DNA of 46,894 bases from assembly GCF_019649055.1 (NCBI RefSeq), contig NW_026570551.1, positions 1-46,894 on the forward strand. The letters are read 5' to 3'. Position numbers and translations under genes: made by a program. The DNA comes from Paramacrobiotus metropolitanus. Taxonomy: Eukaryota; Tardigrada; Eutardigrada; Parachela; Macrobiotidae. Under the pieces are notes generated by a model. That model was not told the origin of the DNA and did no database searches. It saw only the letters and a list, made by a program, of their open reading frames with translations. Shown here piece after piece: positions 1-10,811 of this stretch (within the stretch, counting starts at the first letter, position 1; each line of letters starts with the position of its first letter).

Positions 1-19
1 TGCCATCTAGAAACTGCTT

Positions 20-436
20 TCAGATTTGGGATCTCCACACAGTTAATGACTTATAGAACATTATGCAGTCGCAGACTTGAACAGATTTCCCGGTATACTG
101 TTCCACAACAAGAATAAACAACTCACGCAGTAATCGCTTGTCAGCGGAGTTTGCAATTTCATAGAAGTGAGCAGACTTATAGCAATGATCGTCGACACGA
201 TTGCCACAAGTATGCTGATCATCGATACGATAACATCCGCGGCAACACATACGTTCGCTTTTCAAAAACTGACAATTGATGAGAAAGCTGAACAGATATT
301 TAAACGCAGCAGTGCATCTCTTAAAAATGATTTGTTTATTGCAACAGACATCCAGACGCTGATCGCAAGCGACACACAACCCCGTAATCAACTCGTATTT
401 TAATTTCCCATAATTGTTCGATTTCAGAGACGACAT
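20..436 (-). CDS. Cysteine-rich hypothetical ORF downstream of PolB
   Basis: This is an open frame of 138 codons starting at an ATG (434-436). It lies about 45 bp past the PolB stop codon on the same strand. The product has about a dozen cysteines, mostly in the first 80 residues (pairs such as CVAC and CCRGC), which could suggest metal binding. No signal peptide or known domain is recognisable. A 78-codon open frame lies opposite it on the plus strand, so the coding case rests on length and position alone. It could be a small accessory gene of the Polinton-like element or a chance ORF. I do not recognise it. Confidence 0.25.
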   Translation of the reverse strand: MSSLKSNNYGKLKYELITGLCVACDQRLDVCCNKQIIFKRCTAAFKYLFSFLINCQFLKSERMCCRGCYRIDDQHTCGNRVDDHCYKSAHFYEIANSADKRLLRELFILVVEQYTGKSVQVCDCIMFYKSLTVWRSQI

Positions 437-1341
437 GATTACAAGCGTACAGTGTTAGACAAGAACAATGAAATTTAGCAGCTATTCATGCACAAAATAT
501 TCTTCCCCATCAACGTCCTCAGTCAGCATTGCAGGATTGAAACGTTCAAGCAACTGATTTACAACTTCAAATTCAAGTGAGCCGATACTAGGAAAAGGGA
601 TACCATGATAACCGAGCGGATACGTCACAAAATCACGACCAATAGCACGACTGGTAAACGTACAGCCTATACGGCGAACAAGAGGCACTGTCTGTATTGT
701 CAAGTTATCTGTATTCTTTTTGAATGTTATACTTTCGCATGCAGTAACTTGGGACGGTCCTGTCCCGAACATCATAGACTTCAGAACACCAATGTTGACC
801 CGTTCCTTCAACCCGTCAGACTTAGGAATCCCTTTACACTTTATACGCTGTTCTCCACTGCTGAGGAGCTGACAGTAGGTTTTCTTTGCCAGTGCAGCCC
901 ACTCCACGAAATGCTCACCGCCGAGGTCATCGGACAAATCGCCTAGTAGGTCGCCTGTAGGAGGATCTGGCTCGCCCGGGTGCTCACGAACATTACGGAA
1001 TCCGTGTCACAGTAGAGCAAACGATCACCAACAAGCCGTAAAGCTTTAAGGAGTTTGAGTTGGCCGTACTCGGTGGTAAATTTACCAATGTACGGATTTG
1101 TTCGCTTGTTAGGCGCAACCTATGCACGAATTTGTAATTGTTAACTCAAACGGGAATGCAATTAAAACTTTCTGCACAATTCATACCCAAGCAGCTTTCT
1201 CTTCGTACGTCACATCGATGCACTTTCCATCGTTGACCATTCGAATGTCGTTGGTAATATAACGACTGTTGAAAACGATGTCCTTCATTTCCTTGTACGT
1301 TCGGCAGTACGTATTTTGGCGGTACGGCTTTCATAACAAAC

Positions 1342-1395
1342 CTATTAAGAAATATGAATTAAGAAATGTTTAACATTCTTAATTCACATTTCTAC
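1342..1395 (-). other. 54-nt palindromic intron in PolB
   Basis: Read on the minus strand this begins GTAGAAATG and ends TTCTTAATAG. Removing it joins the two halves of the conserved segment following motif B in frame. The interior is almost entirely a hairpin: GAATTAAGAATGTT pairs with AACATTTCTTAATTC, with one extra T. It is very short for an animal intron but plausible for a compact genome. Its sequence is not the same as the palindromes at 2816, 5642 and 7543. Confidence 0.6.
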
Positions 1396-2815
1396 CTTCC
1401 CTAGACTTGGTTGACAAACGTTTTAGCTGCCGCGCGCATCCCCGGATTTTGGTAACTTCGTCGGGGTGAAAATAATTCCCAAAACTTCTTCATATTTCCT
1501 GCAGAACTCTTGCTTCTGTTCATCAGTGATAACATGTGCGGAAAGTCACTTGTAACTATTTTCGTACGAATGAGATCCAAAATAAATTTGGCAAATACGC
1601 CGCCGGTTTTGCTTTCCGGGTTATATTTACTGCTGTTAGGAAAATGGTGAATCTCAAAAACGCGACGAATGATGTAGCCGTCTTCAACTGCCTGCTCCAG
1701 AAGCGGTGTAGTCCAAGCCCCTTCGAATGCCCGTTGTCGATAATCATGGGTGCACGGCTTTGCGATGTTCAATTCTTCAGAACACGTACGACATAATGTG
1801 TACACCGTACGACCATCAGCCAATCGGAGCGGGAGTAGGTATGAATAAATCATACGGTGGCCATACTTCGCAATACACAACTCCAAACCAATCTTTAATG
1901 TTAAAAGGCTCGCCCGGTTTGTGGAAGTTAGTGAATCGGATCTCAGGATGGCCAACAGGATACCGGTCGAAGACCATAATGGACGGATACAGTGAAATAA
2001 AATCCAAGACTTTTCCTTTGGATCCTTCAGGGATTTCTTTGTACATGCAAAAAATGTCTGTCCGACCTCCAAACAAGTAGTCACGCACATTTAAACGCGG
2101 TCGGAAATTTGGCTCTGCTACGATCTCGCCAGCTTTCAGCTTTTCATCGTACTCGCACTCCCAAATTGTTGTCAATATTACAGGAACGTCCGCGTATGGA
2201 TCCGTAACAGTGCGAGCAAAGTTATTAAGGTATGCTTCGCTTTGCGCGACTTCTTCACGAAGTGTGCCAAAGGTCTTCATTCTCACCGTGTTAACTTTCT
2301 TCGGGTTTGGAAAGCATTTGGGGCATCCATGCCAGAAACAACCGTAGAACTGGTAGGCTGTTCTTGTTGCAGCGCACCACCCGTCGACAGGTATCCTTCC
2401 GAAATACTTCTCACCTTCCGCAGACCTAACTGTTTGGATCGGCTCGTCGAGCCGACGAGCACGGTCGGAAATCCAAAGTAGCGCTTTCGTGCTTTGATTC
2501 TGGGTACTTCCGTATCCGCCTGGTGGTGGTATACCAATGGTATCAGCCTGAAGGTAGTGCACTTGAAACGCTTTGATCACAGCAGACGGACTTGTAGGTT
2601 CATCAAATGGATCCAGACCGGAAACTGCTTCTCGAATGAAGCTCGCGTAATTTTGCAGCACTCGCGGAGAACCAGAACATCATTGACGCAATACTTCTCA
2701 CATTCATCCATCAGGTTGTAGGTGTCACCATGAATTTCTTTGGCTTCATTGTACCAGGCCTCGAACTCTTGTTTCTTCTTGGCAGACATACGCTCCATGT
2801 CGAAATACTGCTTAT

Positions 2816-2899
2816 CTGCAAAATTCGATTTTGGTAGGCAGTACTGTATTGGATACCTACGAAAAACTCTGATGCAGACCAAATTCGAATTTTTTGTAC
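2816..2899 (-). repeat. 84-nt palindromic intron in PolB (element 1)
   Basis: On the minus strand it starts GTACAAAAAATTCG and ends CGAATTTTGCAG. Excision removes 28 codons that have no counterpart in Polinton polymerases and joins conserved residues on both sides in frame. Its two ends form an inverted repeat (AATTCGAATTTGGT against ACCAAAATCGAATT). The same inverted-repeat design occurs at 5642-5780 and 7543-7636, each time ending at a 3' splice site, which suggests a dispersed intron-forming element. Length divisible by three means retention would not break the frame. Confidence 0.6.
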
Positions 2900-5077
2900 C
2901 TGGTATCCAGCCAACATAATTTTCGTTTTCAGGAATGTTGAAGGTGTACGGAAAAACCCTTTAGCACTAGATGACTTATTCCCAGGTCTTTTGGGAGCTC
3001 GGCTAAGGACCGCGGCATGAATGATAACGTATCCACAAACCGTGCGTTGATTCCTGGAATTTTGACGAGTGTTAAACTAGCACCATCTTGAATCTTTGTA
3101 ACATAATGTCCTTGACTTTCGAGGGATTTCAGTATAAAGTAGTTGTCGTATTTCCGCCCGTTGTGCGATAGGAATGTACACTGACGTGTGTTTTGAAAAT
3201 CAACTTAACATATCATCCGCACAGGCACGGCCACGGAAACGCATAACAAACGAATCGTCGTCAAGGCACATCAAGGCCGCCATGTTCGGATAGTGGTAAC
3301 GACTGCTATCCAATCCGGCCTCAAAATCAAAACAAATTTCTTGCTTGTAAATTTCGATGGCTTTCTTGCCATGGCAGTTTCATCAATTGAAGCACTTGAT
3401 CCACTTTCACTTGCACTTTCACTCAGGCGCTGTTCTTCAATGGACGATGTCGTTGAACTGGATCCTTCGAGTGTGCTATCGGTCTCCGATGATTCTTGTT
3501 CCTCGTCGGTGTCATCGTCGGAACCATCGTCAGAATCCAAAATGATTGCTTTGGCAACTTTTTTCTTTGGCTTTACCTTCTTGGCCTTTTCCCCAGAAAG
3601 AATGTAACAAAGGTGCCCAGTTGGTACAAATTCTTTGCAGTTCGTACACAGGTGGGTGTAACATTGATGTGGATCAGAACACAGGTTGCTGTTTGGATTG
3701 CTGACGTAACCCTTACAATCTTTACAACGGCGCCAGACTTCACATACCGTCCGTGTACCAGTTCTGTAACCATTCTTCGTCTTGTGATTCTCGAAGCATC
3801 GAATGGATCGAAACGATCGACAGCAGTCACCACAAAAGCGTCCATCCGGTTCCAAAGGACTATATTTACTGACACATCCAATCTGAGTGCACATATGACA
3901 GACGCCAAAGCATCGATGCCTGCGCTTATCACTGTAAAAGCTACCGCAGATATCGCAACGGCCAGTAAATCCCAGTAGCGTATGTGGTTTAACGACGGCA
4001 TCAAAATGATTGTTATGAAAGATCAACATGACGAGATTCTTGCAATAAGGAGTCGTAAGACTCGGCAAACTGGAGATCAGCATCAATGACACGAAGTTGG
4101 CAGTCGTACTTTTCCCGCAGTACGCGAGCAAATTTGTCGAGCTCATCGAAACCACAAGGGCCAAGCGGAACTCTTGCTTCCCAACGCAGCTTCTGAGCCA
4201 ATGTATGCTGAGCTTTTCGGTCAGATCTGCATATGTTCTGATAGGTTCTGTACTTCAAGGCGTGCGCTAGGCAAACAGCGATTGCACGTGAGCAACACAA
4301 TTCGTTGTTTGGATCATGGAGAACCGACGGTCGAATAACAACAACACACTGTCGCTGTTCGAGGTACTCAGTTATTTTGAAAGATATTCTGTTCTTTTTA
4401 ATCGAGCGCGTACCATATCCGACTGTGTCTCGACAGTGAACAAACGTACAGCGAAGCGCTTGATCAAACAGGAAATAAGCGTTTCCGCTTCGCATAACTC
4501 TTTCAATCGTGTGCACGAGGTAATCTGGAGTTAATTCTCGTGCTGGTAATACCTTACTGGATATGGCGCGATCCGGAAAACTGTGATGCTCGAAAATCAG
4601 CCGTACTCTATCGGACGGATACACGTTGTGGCGCTTGTACAGGTAGTCGAGAAGAAAACCGAAAAAATCTTGAGCTGATACAATGCATGAAGCAGGTCAT
4701 TTGGATCGAGCGGATCGTGGTTGTAGATAGTAAAGGAATCTTCAACCGTATGAAATTGTGGTGCATGGGTGATGTGATGACTTGCAGGGTTAATTTTGAA
4801 TGGATAACTACAATAATAATTATTTCTTTGTTAAATTTGATGAAATGAATTTATTGATAATCGATGAGCGAACAGCCTTGTGAAATTTTTTGACAACAAT
4901 TTCGAGATAACATGCAGCAAACTGGAGAATAATTGATTGTTAAATGATATAAGAACTAACAGGAATGGAAAATCGCATGCAATAACAATGTTTCTCTGGA
5001 AGAGCGATAATTATGACTGAAAAAATTCATGCAATGATTACTGAAAAATGAGATTTCAGACCAGTGATCCAACTTAC

Positions 5078-5641
5078 TAAGGATATCGAAATGCATTTTG
5101 ACGAACAATCGGCGCTGGACCGTCGTAGTACCCAGTACCGTACTGCGTCTGCGGACGGAAACTGACAGGCGTCGGTGGTGCCATATTCAGCTGATCATAG
5201 TGCGTTGAAGGAACGTTGTTGACGAAATCTTGCATAAACCGATGCTCCATTTGCTGACGCTGCTGTTGCAGATGATCTACACGTGATGGCTGATTCTGGT
5301 ACATCGGCGGTTGCTGGTATTCCACAAGGACTGGAGAACCAGTATAACGGTTCCCATCTACCAATGCAGCCACGACTGTACGACTTTAACAGTAAGATTC
5401 TACAGTACCGCGTCTTACCGTATACATCAGATGCCGATCGGAAGCCACCACCACTTGGTTCTATAGCGTACTGCGGAACTTGCTGCGCGGGAAGGTAGGT
5501 GCCGTTCCGATTAACGTATCCCGAACCTGATGCGGCACAATCGCTGCGCGGCTGCCCAAAACCCGCCGGCAGCAGACGAAGAGTCGTATGCACTGCACTG
5601 AGTAGCCGGATAGGTGTTAGACGCATGCAGCTGATGGTGCA
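5078..5641 (-). CDS. Gln/Pro-rich exons, probably 5' part of the PolB gene
   Basis: Two exons (5419-5641 and 5078-5375) are proposed, separated by a 43-nt intron with GTAAGA donor and TACAG acceptor. The second exon encodes a low-complexity product rich in Q, P, Y and N. It ends at a strong donor (TTA followed by GTAAGTT). Joining it across 4808-5077 to the acceptor at 4808 keeps the PolB frame open, so these exons probably belong to the polymerase gene. The first exon needs one frame change near 5,570 to stay open. A stop immediately after the donor (TAG at the exon end) would otherwise finish the ORF at 5077. No domain is recognised. Alternatively this is an independent small gene of the element. 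Confidence 0.4.
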
Positions 5642-5780
5642 CTAAAAAATCGATTTTGGTTAGCACCGGCGCCGCACAGTGCGTGATAAAATCAAGTTGA
5701 GTACCAAAATCGAATTTTTATTTTCATGAATGTAAGCTAATGATTTTATCCTGTGCGACTGAATTAATAAATTAACTCAC
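5642..5780 (-). repeat. Intron containing palindromic element 2
   Basis: A proposed 139-nt intron (donor GTGAGT at 5780, acceptor TTTTTTAG at 5642) joins the exon above it to the Gln/Pro-rich exon in a consistent phase. Its 3' half is an inverted repeat with arms AAATCGATTTTGGT (about 5647-5660) and TACCAAAATCGAATTTT (about 5702-5718). The right-hand arm, read on the minus strand, runs directly into the 3' splice site, as in the elements at 2816 and 7543. Element 2 and element 3 also share an inner stretch next to the arm. Confidence 0.5.
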
Positions 5781-6641
5781 CCAAGTTTGGATATTTGGCA
5801 TTCGGATGAGGGATGAATGGCTGAGTAAGCTTTGACTGCACAAACCGACGACGTTTGGACTTCTCGGGCGCATTCGGTGCCTGCCGTCGTTTGGGAGAAG
5901 TAGGCGGCGTGTCCAAAACTTGTCCACATCCGGTCTGCACGTATACATCGAGCTGGTTTTCTTTATTTTCACCGTCGCTGGCCAGGTCTTTTAAGATGAC
6001 ATCCATTTCTTTGTCGTCTAGGAAATTCAGGGTCGGTTCTAGGGCGTGAATGGGATCGTACATGTCAGCGTTGCTGTTGACGGTCGGGACTTGATTATCA
6101 ACAGTCCACACGTCACATCCGAACATGCCATACGGCGGATACTCCTGCTTCTTTGGTGCCGGTCCGAGAATCGCGGTGATACGTTGATAGTTCAATGGAT
6201 CGAGCACAATCCGGTTGAATTCTGTGTAGTACCTTAACAGATAGCCGAACTGCTGTGCCGTAACAACTTCAGCATAGACAGGGCTGTCGTCAGGACGGAT
6301 GGGTACAAGATGGACAAAACAATCGTTAATGGAATGAGTAAGACGATCGAAGCCGGTCTGGAACACAGTCTCCTCGAATTCCTGGTAGAAACTCAGCGAG
6401 AAGCAGAGCGGTGACTTAGGACTGCCGAACAACATAAGGACTGAGCGCTCTTTGGAGAAAGCGCCGTGCAGCTGTTCCTCTTGTGGATAAAACAGCTTGT
6501 AGTATAACCCGCAGCAGCTCGACATCTCTTCCGGTGTGGGAAGTAGATAGTCGTGCAGCGTAGAGTTAACCAACGCCCGGAAGTGCAAAGTGTCCTTTGC
6601 AGTTCGAGGCGGGATTGCTTCGGCCGGGCCATAGCTTAAAA
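5781..6641 (-). CDS. Uncharacterised exon upstream of PolB, basic C-terminus
   Basis: An open frame of about 287 codons bounded by a possible acceptor at 6642 (TCAAG) and a GTGAGT donor at 5780. In the unspliced frame it would stop at 5764. There is no ATG near the beginning of the open frame, which fits an internal exon. The product is a mixed globular sequence followed by an acidic, Ser/Asp-rich stretch. Near the end is a basic cluster (KRRR) that could be a nuclear localisation signal. I recognise no domain. Phases at both ends are compatible with the exon at 6993-7542 and the exons at 5078-5641, so all may be one gene with PolB. Confidence 0.45.
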
Positions 6642-6992
6642 CTTGACATATCTCAAGAAAGAAAATAGAACAACATGCGAGTATAACACTTTAAAGCTAA
6701 ACACGGTTGGAACCGACGAAATAAAAGTTTAGATCCTTGTTGAACGTTAAATGAATTTTGACAATTTATGCGTGGACATTGTCCACATGTTCCGTGCTTG
6801 ACTGTATTTGTTACTGTGTGTATGTGCCACTAGGTTACTGATGCATTCATGAGATTGGTCGCTTTCAAATCTGTGTCACCACCGAGTACGCCTACAAATG
6901 GCAAGCGCATAAATGCAGTTGCCCTTGAAATTGATATATTGTATTACTTTGTGGATAAGCGCAACGTTCACAGCGGGACATTGCACATCAAC

Positions 6993-7542
6993 CTTTAATA
7001 TTTTTCAACAACATTTCCTTTTTCATACCACCCAGTTCGGCTACGTACTTAACAACAGCAGACGCCTTATGGGCGTTAATTTTCCCGTATTCAGATATCA
7101 GACATTCAACAATTTTCTTGGCAATGCGCATATTGGATTTGTGTTTGTAGAAATCTTTTGCATTCGATGCGCAGAAATACTTGGACTTCTTAATTAGCTT
7201 AATTAACAGCGCCCGTACTGCATCGCTCACTACCAAATCAGACGGGATATCTCTCCCGTAATCAACTGGAACTGCCAGATCTGGTAACAATGCGTTACCA
7301 TATTCGTCAAAATCGGCTTCATGGGACAGGCGAAATCCCTGCTCAATAAACTCCTGATCGAAGTCGTACTCTTCCAGAACGTCTGAAGATGCACTATCTC
7401 GTGCATCCGGTGGTAGGCTGCGGGATCGCATATATGCACGTCGATTCCCACCATAAAACGTCTCCATACGATCAACTAGTTCACGATCGGTCTCGTTAAG
7501 ATACTCTGAATGACGCTTCTGATACTCTTCAAACACATTCAT
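6993..7542 (-). CDS. Uncharacterised first coding exon upstream of PolB
   Basis: An open frame starting at an ATG (7540-7542) that sits directly after a TTTTTTTTAG splice acceptor. The first half is acidic and rich in D, E and S with little predicted structure. The second half (about 80 residues) is lysine-rich and probably helical. Read through, the frame stops at 6988; if spliced at the weak GTTGAT donor after 6993 the phase matches the next exon at 6641. No domain is recognised. It could be the amino end of a long polymerase precursor or a separate Polinton gene. Confidence 0.4.
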
Positions 7543-7636
7543 CTAAAAAAAATTTTGAAAAATTTCGAATTTGGTATGCATTTATGATGCAACACATCAC
7601 GTAAAATCGAAGTTGCTTACCAAAATCGAAGTTTTA
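7543..7636 (-). repeat. Palindromic element 3 abutting a start codon
   Basis: An inverted repeat with arms AATTTCGAATTTGGTA (about 7561-7576) and TACCAAAATCGAAG (about 7618-7631). On the minus strand it contains a GTAAGC donor (7620) and a TTTTTTTTAG acceptor immediately before the ATG at 7542, so it may be a 78-nt 5'-UTR intron. It shares arm sequence and an inner segment with the element at 5642-5780. Confidence 0.5.
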
Positions 7637-7639
7637 ATT

Positions 7640-8650
7640 TTATGAATTTTTTTCAGTTTTTTCAAGTACACTGCATATGCAACAAAGGAAAACAGTTATT
7701 CAAATTATCAAAGCGATAAACGAGATGAAAAAGCGCAGCTGACAATAAATAAAAGCTATGCTGCCATCGTAGCACTTAATCCTACTTATCTCTGCGGGAT
7801 ACCGGCAGATCAACGCACAAAAGAAAACCGTTAAAAAACTTTACACTCGAGTAACTCAGCTAATTCGCTGCGACAGTATTTGTACTAATCTGTTTGAAGA
7901 AATGATATTAAATTTGACTGTAAACTGATCAACGCTCTTGTGCTGAAGGTGAAAATAATTACTGTAGATGCGCTAACAATGCTTATATTAATGTGCTTAA
8001 ATACTCGTATGATTATCACCGTACTTATGCGCGCTGTGTACTGTACATATTCTACTATTCTGATGTGCTGTTATGAATAAATACACCACAGTGCGCAATC
8101 AAGAGGTATACATAAAGCTTTCACAATCAAGAGATGTACATACACACAGATAAAGCATTCACAAGCAACACGCACATAATTAGTTGCACTTTCATGTACG
8201 CATAAATAATGACGGTTCGATAAATTTAAAAAAGATGGGAATAATATTACGAATGTTGAAACGATGTAATAAAAATAAAATGAAAAATTAGAAAAATTCG
8301 GTTATTATTGCAGCATTTTTGTTAAAACACTCGATATTATAAACGTATAAGCGTACATACAATACTGAATAATTGTATCTGTAACACCGGTATGCAGTAT
8401 TGAATAGCATGTATTAATAGCGCACGTCAGCTTTGCCATTGAAATTCAGTTGGCATTAAATGATTTTGTGAACGGGTAAATGTATCGCACTTATTTGGGA
8501 ATTACTTTAATATTTTACCCTTAACATTAGTATTTTGCTATATTGTTATAATAATTTATTGAAATTATTCAGCGCAATTATTGCGCGCAAAACACACAGG
8601 CACGTACACCACACGCACACGATAGCGCATAACACAATTCCTAGATTTTT
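7640..8650. other. AT-rich intergenic stretch
   Basis: About 1 kb of AT-rich sequence with many short A and T runs and no convincing ORF, repeat or RNA gene on either strand. Confidence 0.5.
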
Positions 8651-10460
8651 TTATTTATTTAAACTTACTTCTGTCGGTATGGGCAGTTCGCGACGTCCAA
8701 ATGGTAAGGAAATAAAGCCGCACGTTATAATGGGCAAATCTGTGATAAAAGAGCGCTTATTAATTTAGCGAAATATTATTAGCAATAAAAAGTGTGCATA
8801 TATACGGATACAAAAGACCGTACAACAACACTGAATTAATATTATATAAAATATATTTATTAAAAGAGCAGTCAATTACGGCAACACGGTGTTGGTACAG
8901 CGCGAAAACCAGATATTTTATACGTACTAACGCAAAATACACATGATGTACAGTACGTAAATGATGTACAGTACGTAGTGTGTATGACATGCAGCATACG
9001 AATTTTTCTATAGATGTGATAAAGAAATTACGGTAACACGGTGTTGGTGCAGCTACTTAATTTTTACTTGATTTTATTAAAATATTTTGAAATTTTAATT
9101 GCTTACCGTGAGCGCCTCACGGAGGTGTTGTTTAGTGCCGGGAGATGGGTGCGGCACACTGATTAGGCGTGGGAAACGTCGCTAGCACAGCAGGGAAGCA
9201 AGCGCTCGTGATAGAAGCTCCTACAGAACAAAATCCCAAAACATATACACGCCTGCAAACCAAGAGCAGCGCCGGAATTTTTAATAAAAATAAATTTTAA
9301 AAAGCGTAATCAACCACGATAACACGGTGTTGGTGCATCGTCAGAACTGTGCACATAATTATTTGTTTTAAAATTTTCCAGATTTTCGGAAAAAGCAATA
9401 AAGATCGCGCAGTAGATACACATTCAGTACGAGAAATCCGTCAGCATTGTGTCTGAACAGAGAAACGCTTGCTCTCGCAGATTATTTATTTTATTTTTAT
9501 ATTTTTGATTTTCCGAGCGCATTTACTGAACACCGCGCAAGAGACACACGTTCAGTGCTAATAAACCATTAGCAACAGATTCGAACAGAGAAACACGTGT
9601 TTGCGGAGTATTTTTTAGTAAAAAATGAACTTTCGCTTATTTGCCACACACACTTCGAACAAAACTGTCCGAAATATGCCGTAGTCTCGGTCGTTTTATT
9701 TTAATTTAAATTATCTACACTTACAGTCTGTGGATAACGTGGAAATGTCAGTGGGTGTGCTGCGCTGACGATGGGGAAAGCTGGCGCGATACCTGTAAAA
9801 CAGTCGCAGATATCAGCACCATTGCCTCTGTGCATTTCCACATCTGGCACAAAAAACCGTAGGGAAGCGCGCTTTTATATTTTATAATTATTTTTTATAA
9901 AATTTCGCACTTACGCTGAGCTGAACTACGGCAACACAGTGCAGGTGGACGGTGCGCACACTGGGAATCTGCACAATAACGCAGATATCAGTGCCAAAAC
10001 ACTGTACAGTCGTACAATTGTACGAAAAAAACAAACCGCACACATTTTAAAATATTTTTATAATTATTTAAGAAGTACAAAGTACTTACTTGAGCGACAA
10101 CACGCGCGGAGAGACGATACGGGACCACAGTGCTGACGCAGCAGATCTCCAAACAAACTGGCACGTTTGAGTGCCTGAATCAACGGATTCCGCGAAAAAA
10201 CCAACCGAGGCGCGAAAAAACACACACTCGTACACTGTCCTTAGCAGAAGGACAAAAATCCAAGGAGTAGTACGGCGGGATGACGGGAAAACGTTGGGGT
10301 TTTCGCAAATGTAAATTCTAATATTTTTAGAATTTTTGAGGAGCCAAGATATGGCGTTGGCCAAACTACGCCGTGTGCATAGCGTCTTCAAGACGCTAGC
10401 CAAGACAGAAGCCTTTGTGCGTCAGTTACACATACACCGTACACGCAGGCTCAGGTGTGG
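8651..10460. repeat. Diverged dispersed repeats with palindromic AACACNGTGTT core
   Basis: A sequence close to TACGGYAACACGGTGTTGGT occurs at about 8,877, 9,030, 9,315 and, more diverged, 9,926. Other words recur: CGCAGATATCAG at about 9,812 and 9,979, and a GAACAGAGAAAC segment at about 9,456 and 9,584. Read on the minus strand, several units are followed by GTAAG-type donors and then AT-rich DNA (about 8,667, 9,106, 9,731, 9,915 and 10,090). They could be diverged tandem copies of a small non-coding exon or of a repeat family. No protein frame is supported. There is also a direct duplication of ATGATGTACAGTACGTA at about 8,942-8,977. Confidence 0.45.
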
Positions 10461-10811
10461 TGGCGCTGCTAACAGCGCGCGCTTTTTTACTTGTACATAT
10501 GTACATATATGTAATTAGTACGGTAATTAAGTTTTTTATTTGTACAGTGTGTTTTTTATTCGTTCAGTATGTTTTTTAATTTATTTTCATATTTTTTAAC
10601 TCGTTAATTAGAAAAAATGAAAATTAACTATTGTTTCCACTAATTAATTACGTAAGTTAATGAAATTAATGTAAATTACTGTACTCTATTGTTTAATTTA
10701 ATTAAAAGTAATTAAAAAGTTAATTATAGGCAGGTGGTACTGTATATACAGGCAGGTGGTACTGTACGGACCCCTGGGGTGTTCCTGGCAGTGGATGTCT
10801 GTGTATTCTAC
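10461..10811. other. AT-rich spacer
   Basis: Mostly AT-rich sequence with repeated TTAATTA-like words and a short direct duplication of CAGGTGGTACTGTA at about 10,730-10,765. No gene seen apart from the read-through of the serpin frame, which stops at 10,698. Confidence 0.4.

Larger units (their letters stand above)
482..4807 (-). pseudogene. Polinton/Maverick-type protein-primed DNA polymerase B, interrupted
   Basis: A family B DNA polymerase of the protein-primed kind that replicates Polinton/Maverick elements. From the high-coordinate end it has: an N-terminal region with the family-typical LCCSRAI and GPCG motifs (about 4,140-4,310); a CxxC/H zinc-binding stretch (about 3,600-3,980); 3'-5' exonuclease motifs FDFE (about 3,325), HNGRKYD (about 3,145) and YCVND (about 2,685); the family signature FYGCFWHGCPKC (about 2,330); polymerase motif A with SLYPSI (about 1,975); a motif B region (about 1,400); and motif C YCDTDS (about 1,000). 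The frame changes near 4,665, 4,030, 3,330, 3,205, 2,955 (a T5 run) and 985. A TAG replaces the conserved tryptophan after motif B at about 1,400. Two short introns can be placed at 1342-1395 and 2816-2899. The family call is firm; whether the breaks are real decay or sequence errors is open. A splice acceptor at 4808 suggests coding continues upstream. Confidence 0.85.

Noticed and set aside
5838-5865. PCNA-binding (PIP-box) motif after the basic cluster in the exon upstream of PolB
   Set aside because: The sequence only partly fits (a single aromatic residue, proline inside the motif), so the match is too weak to report.
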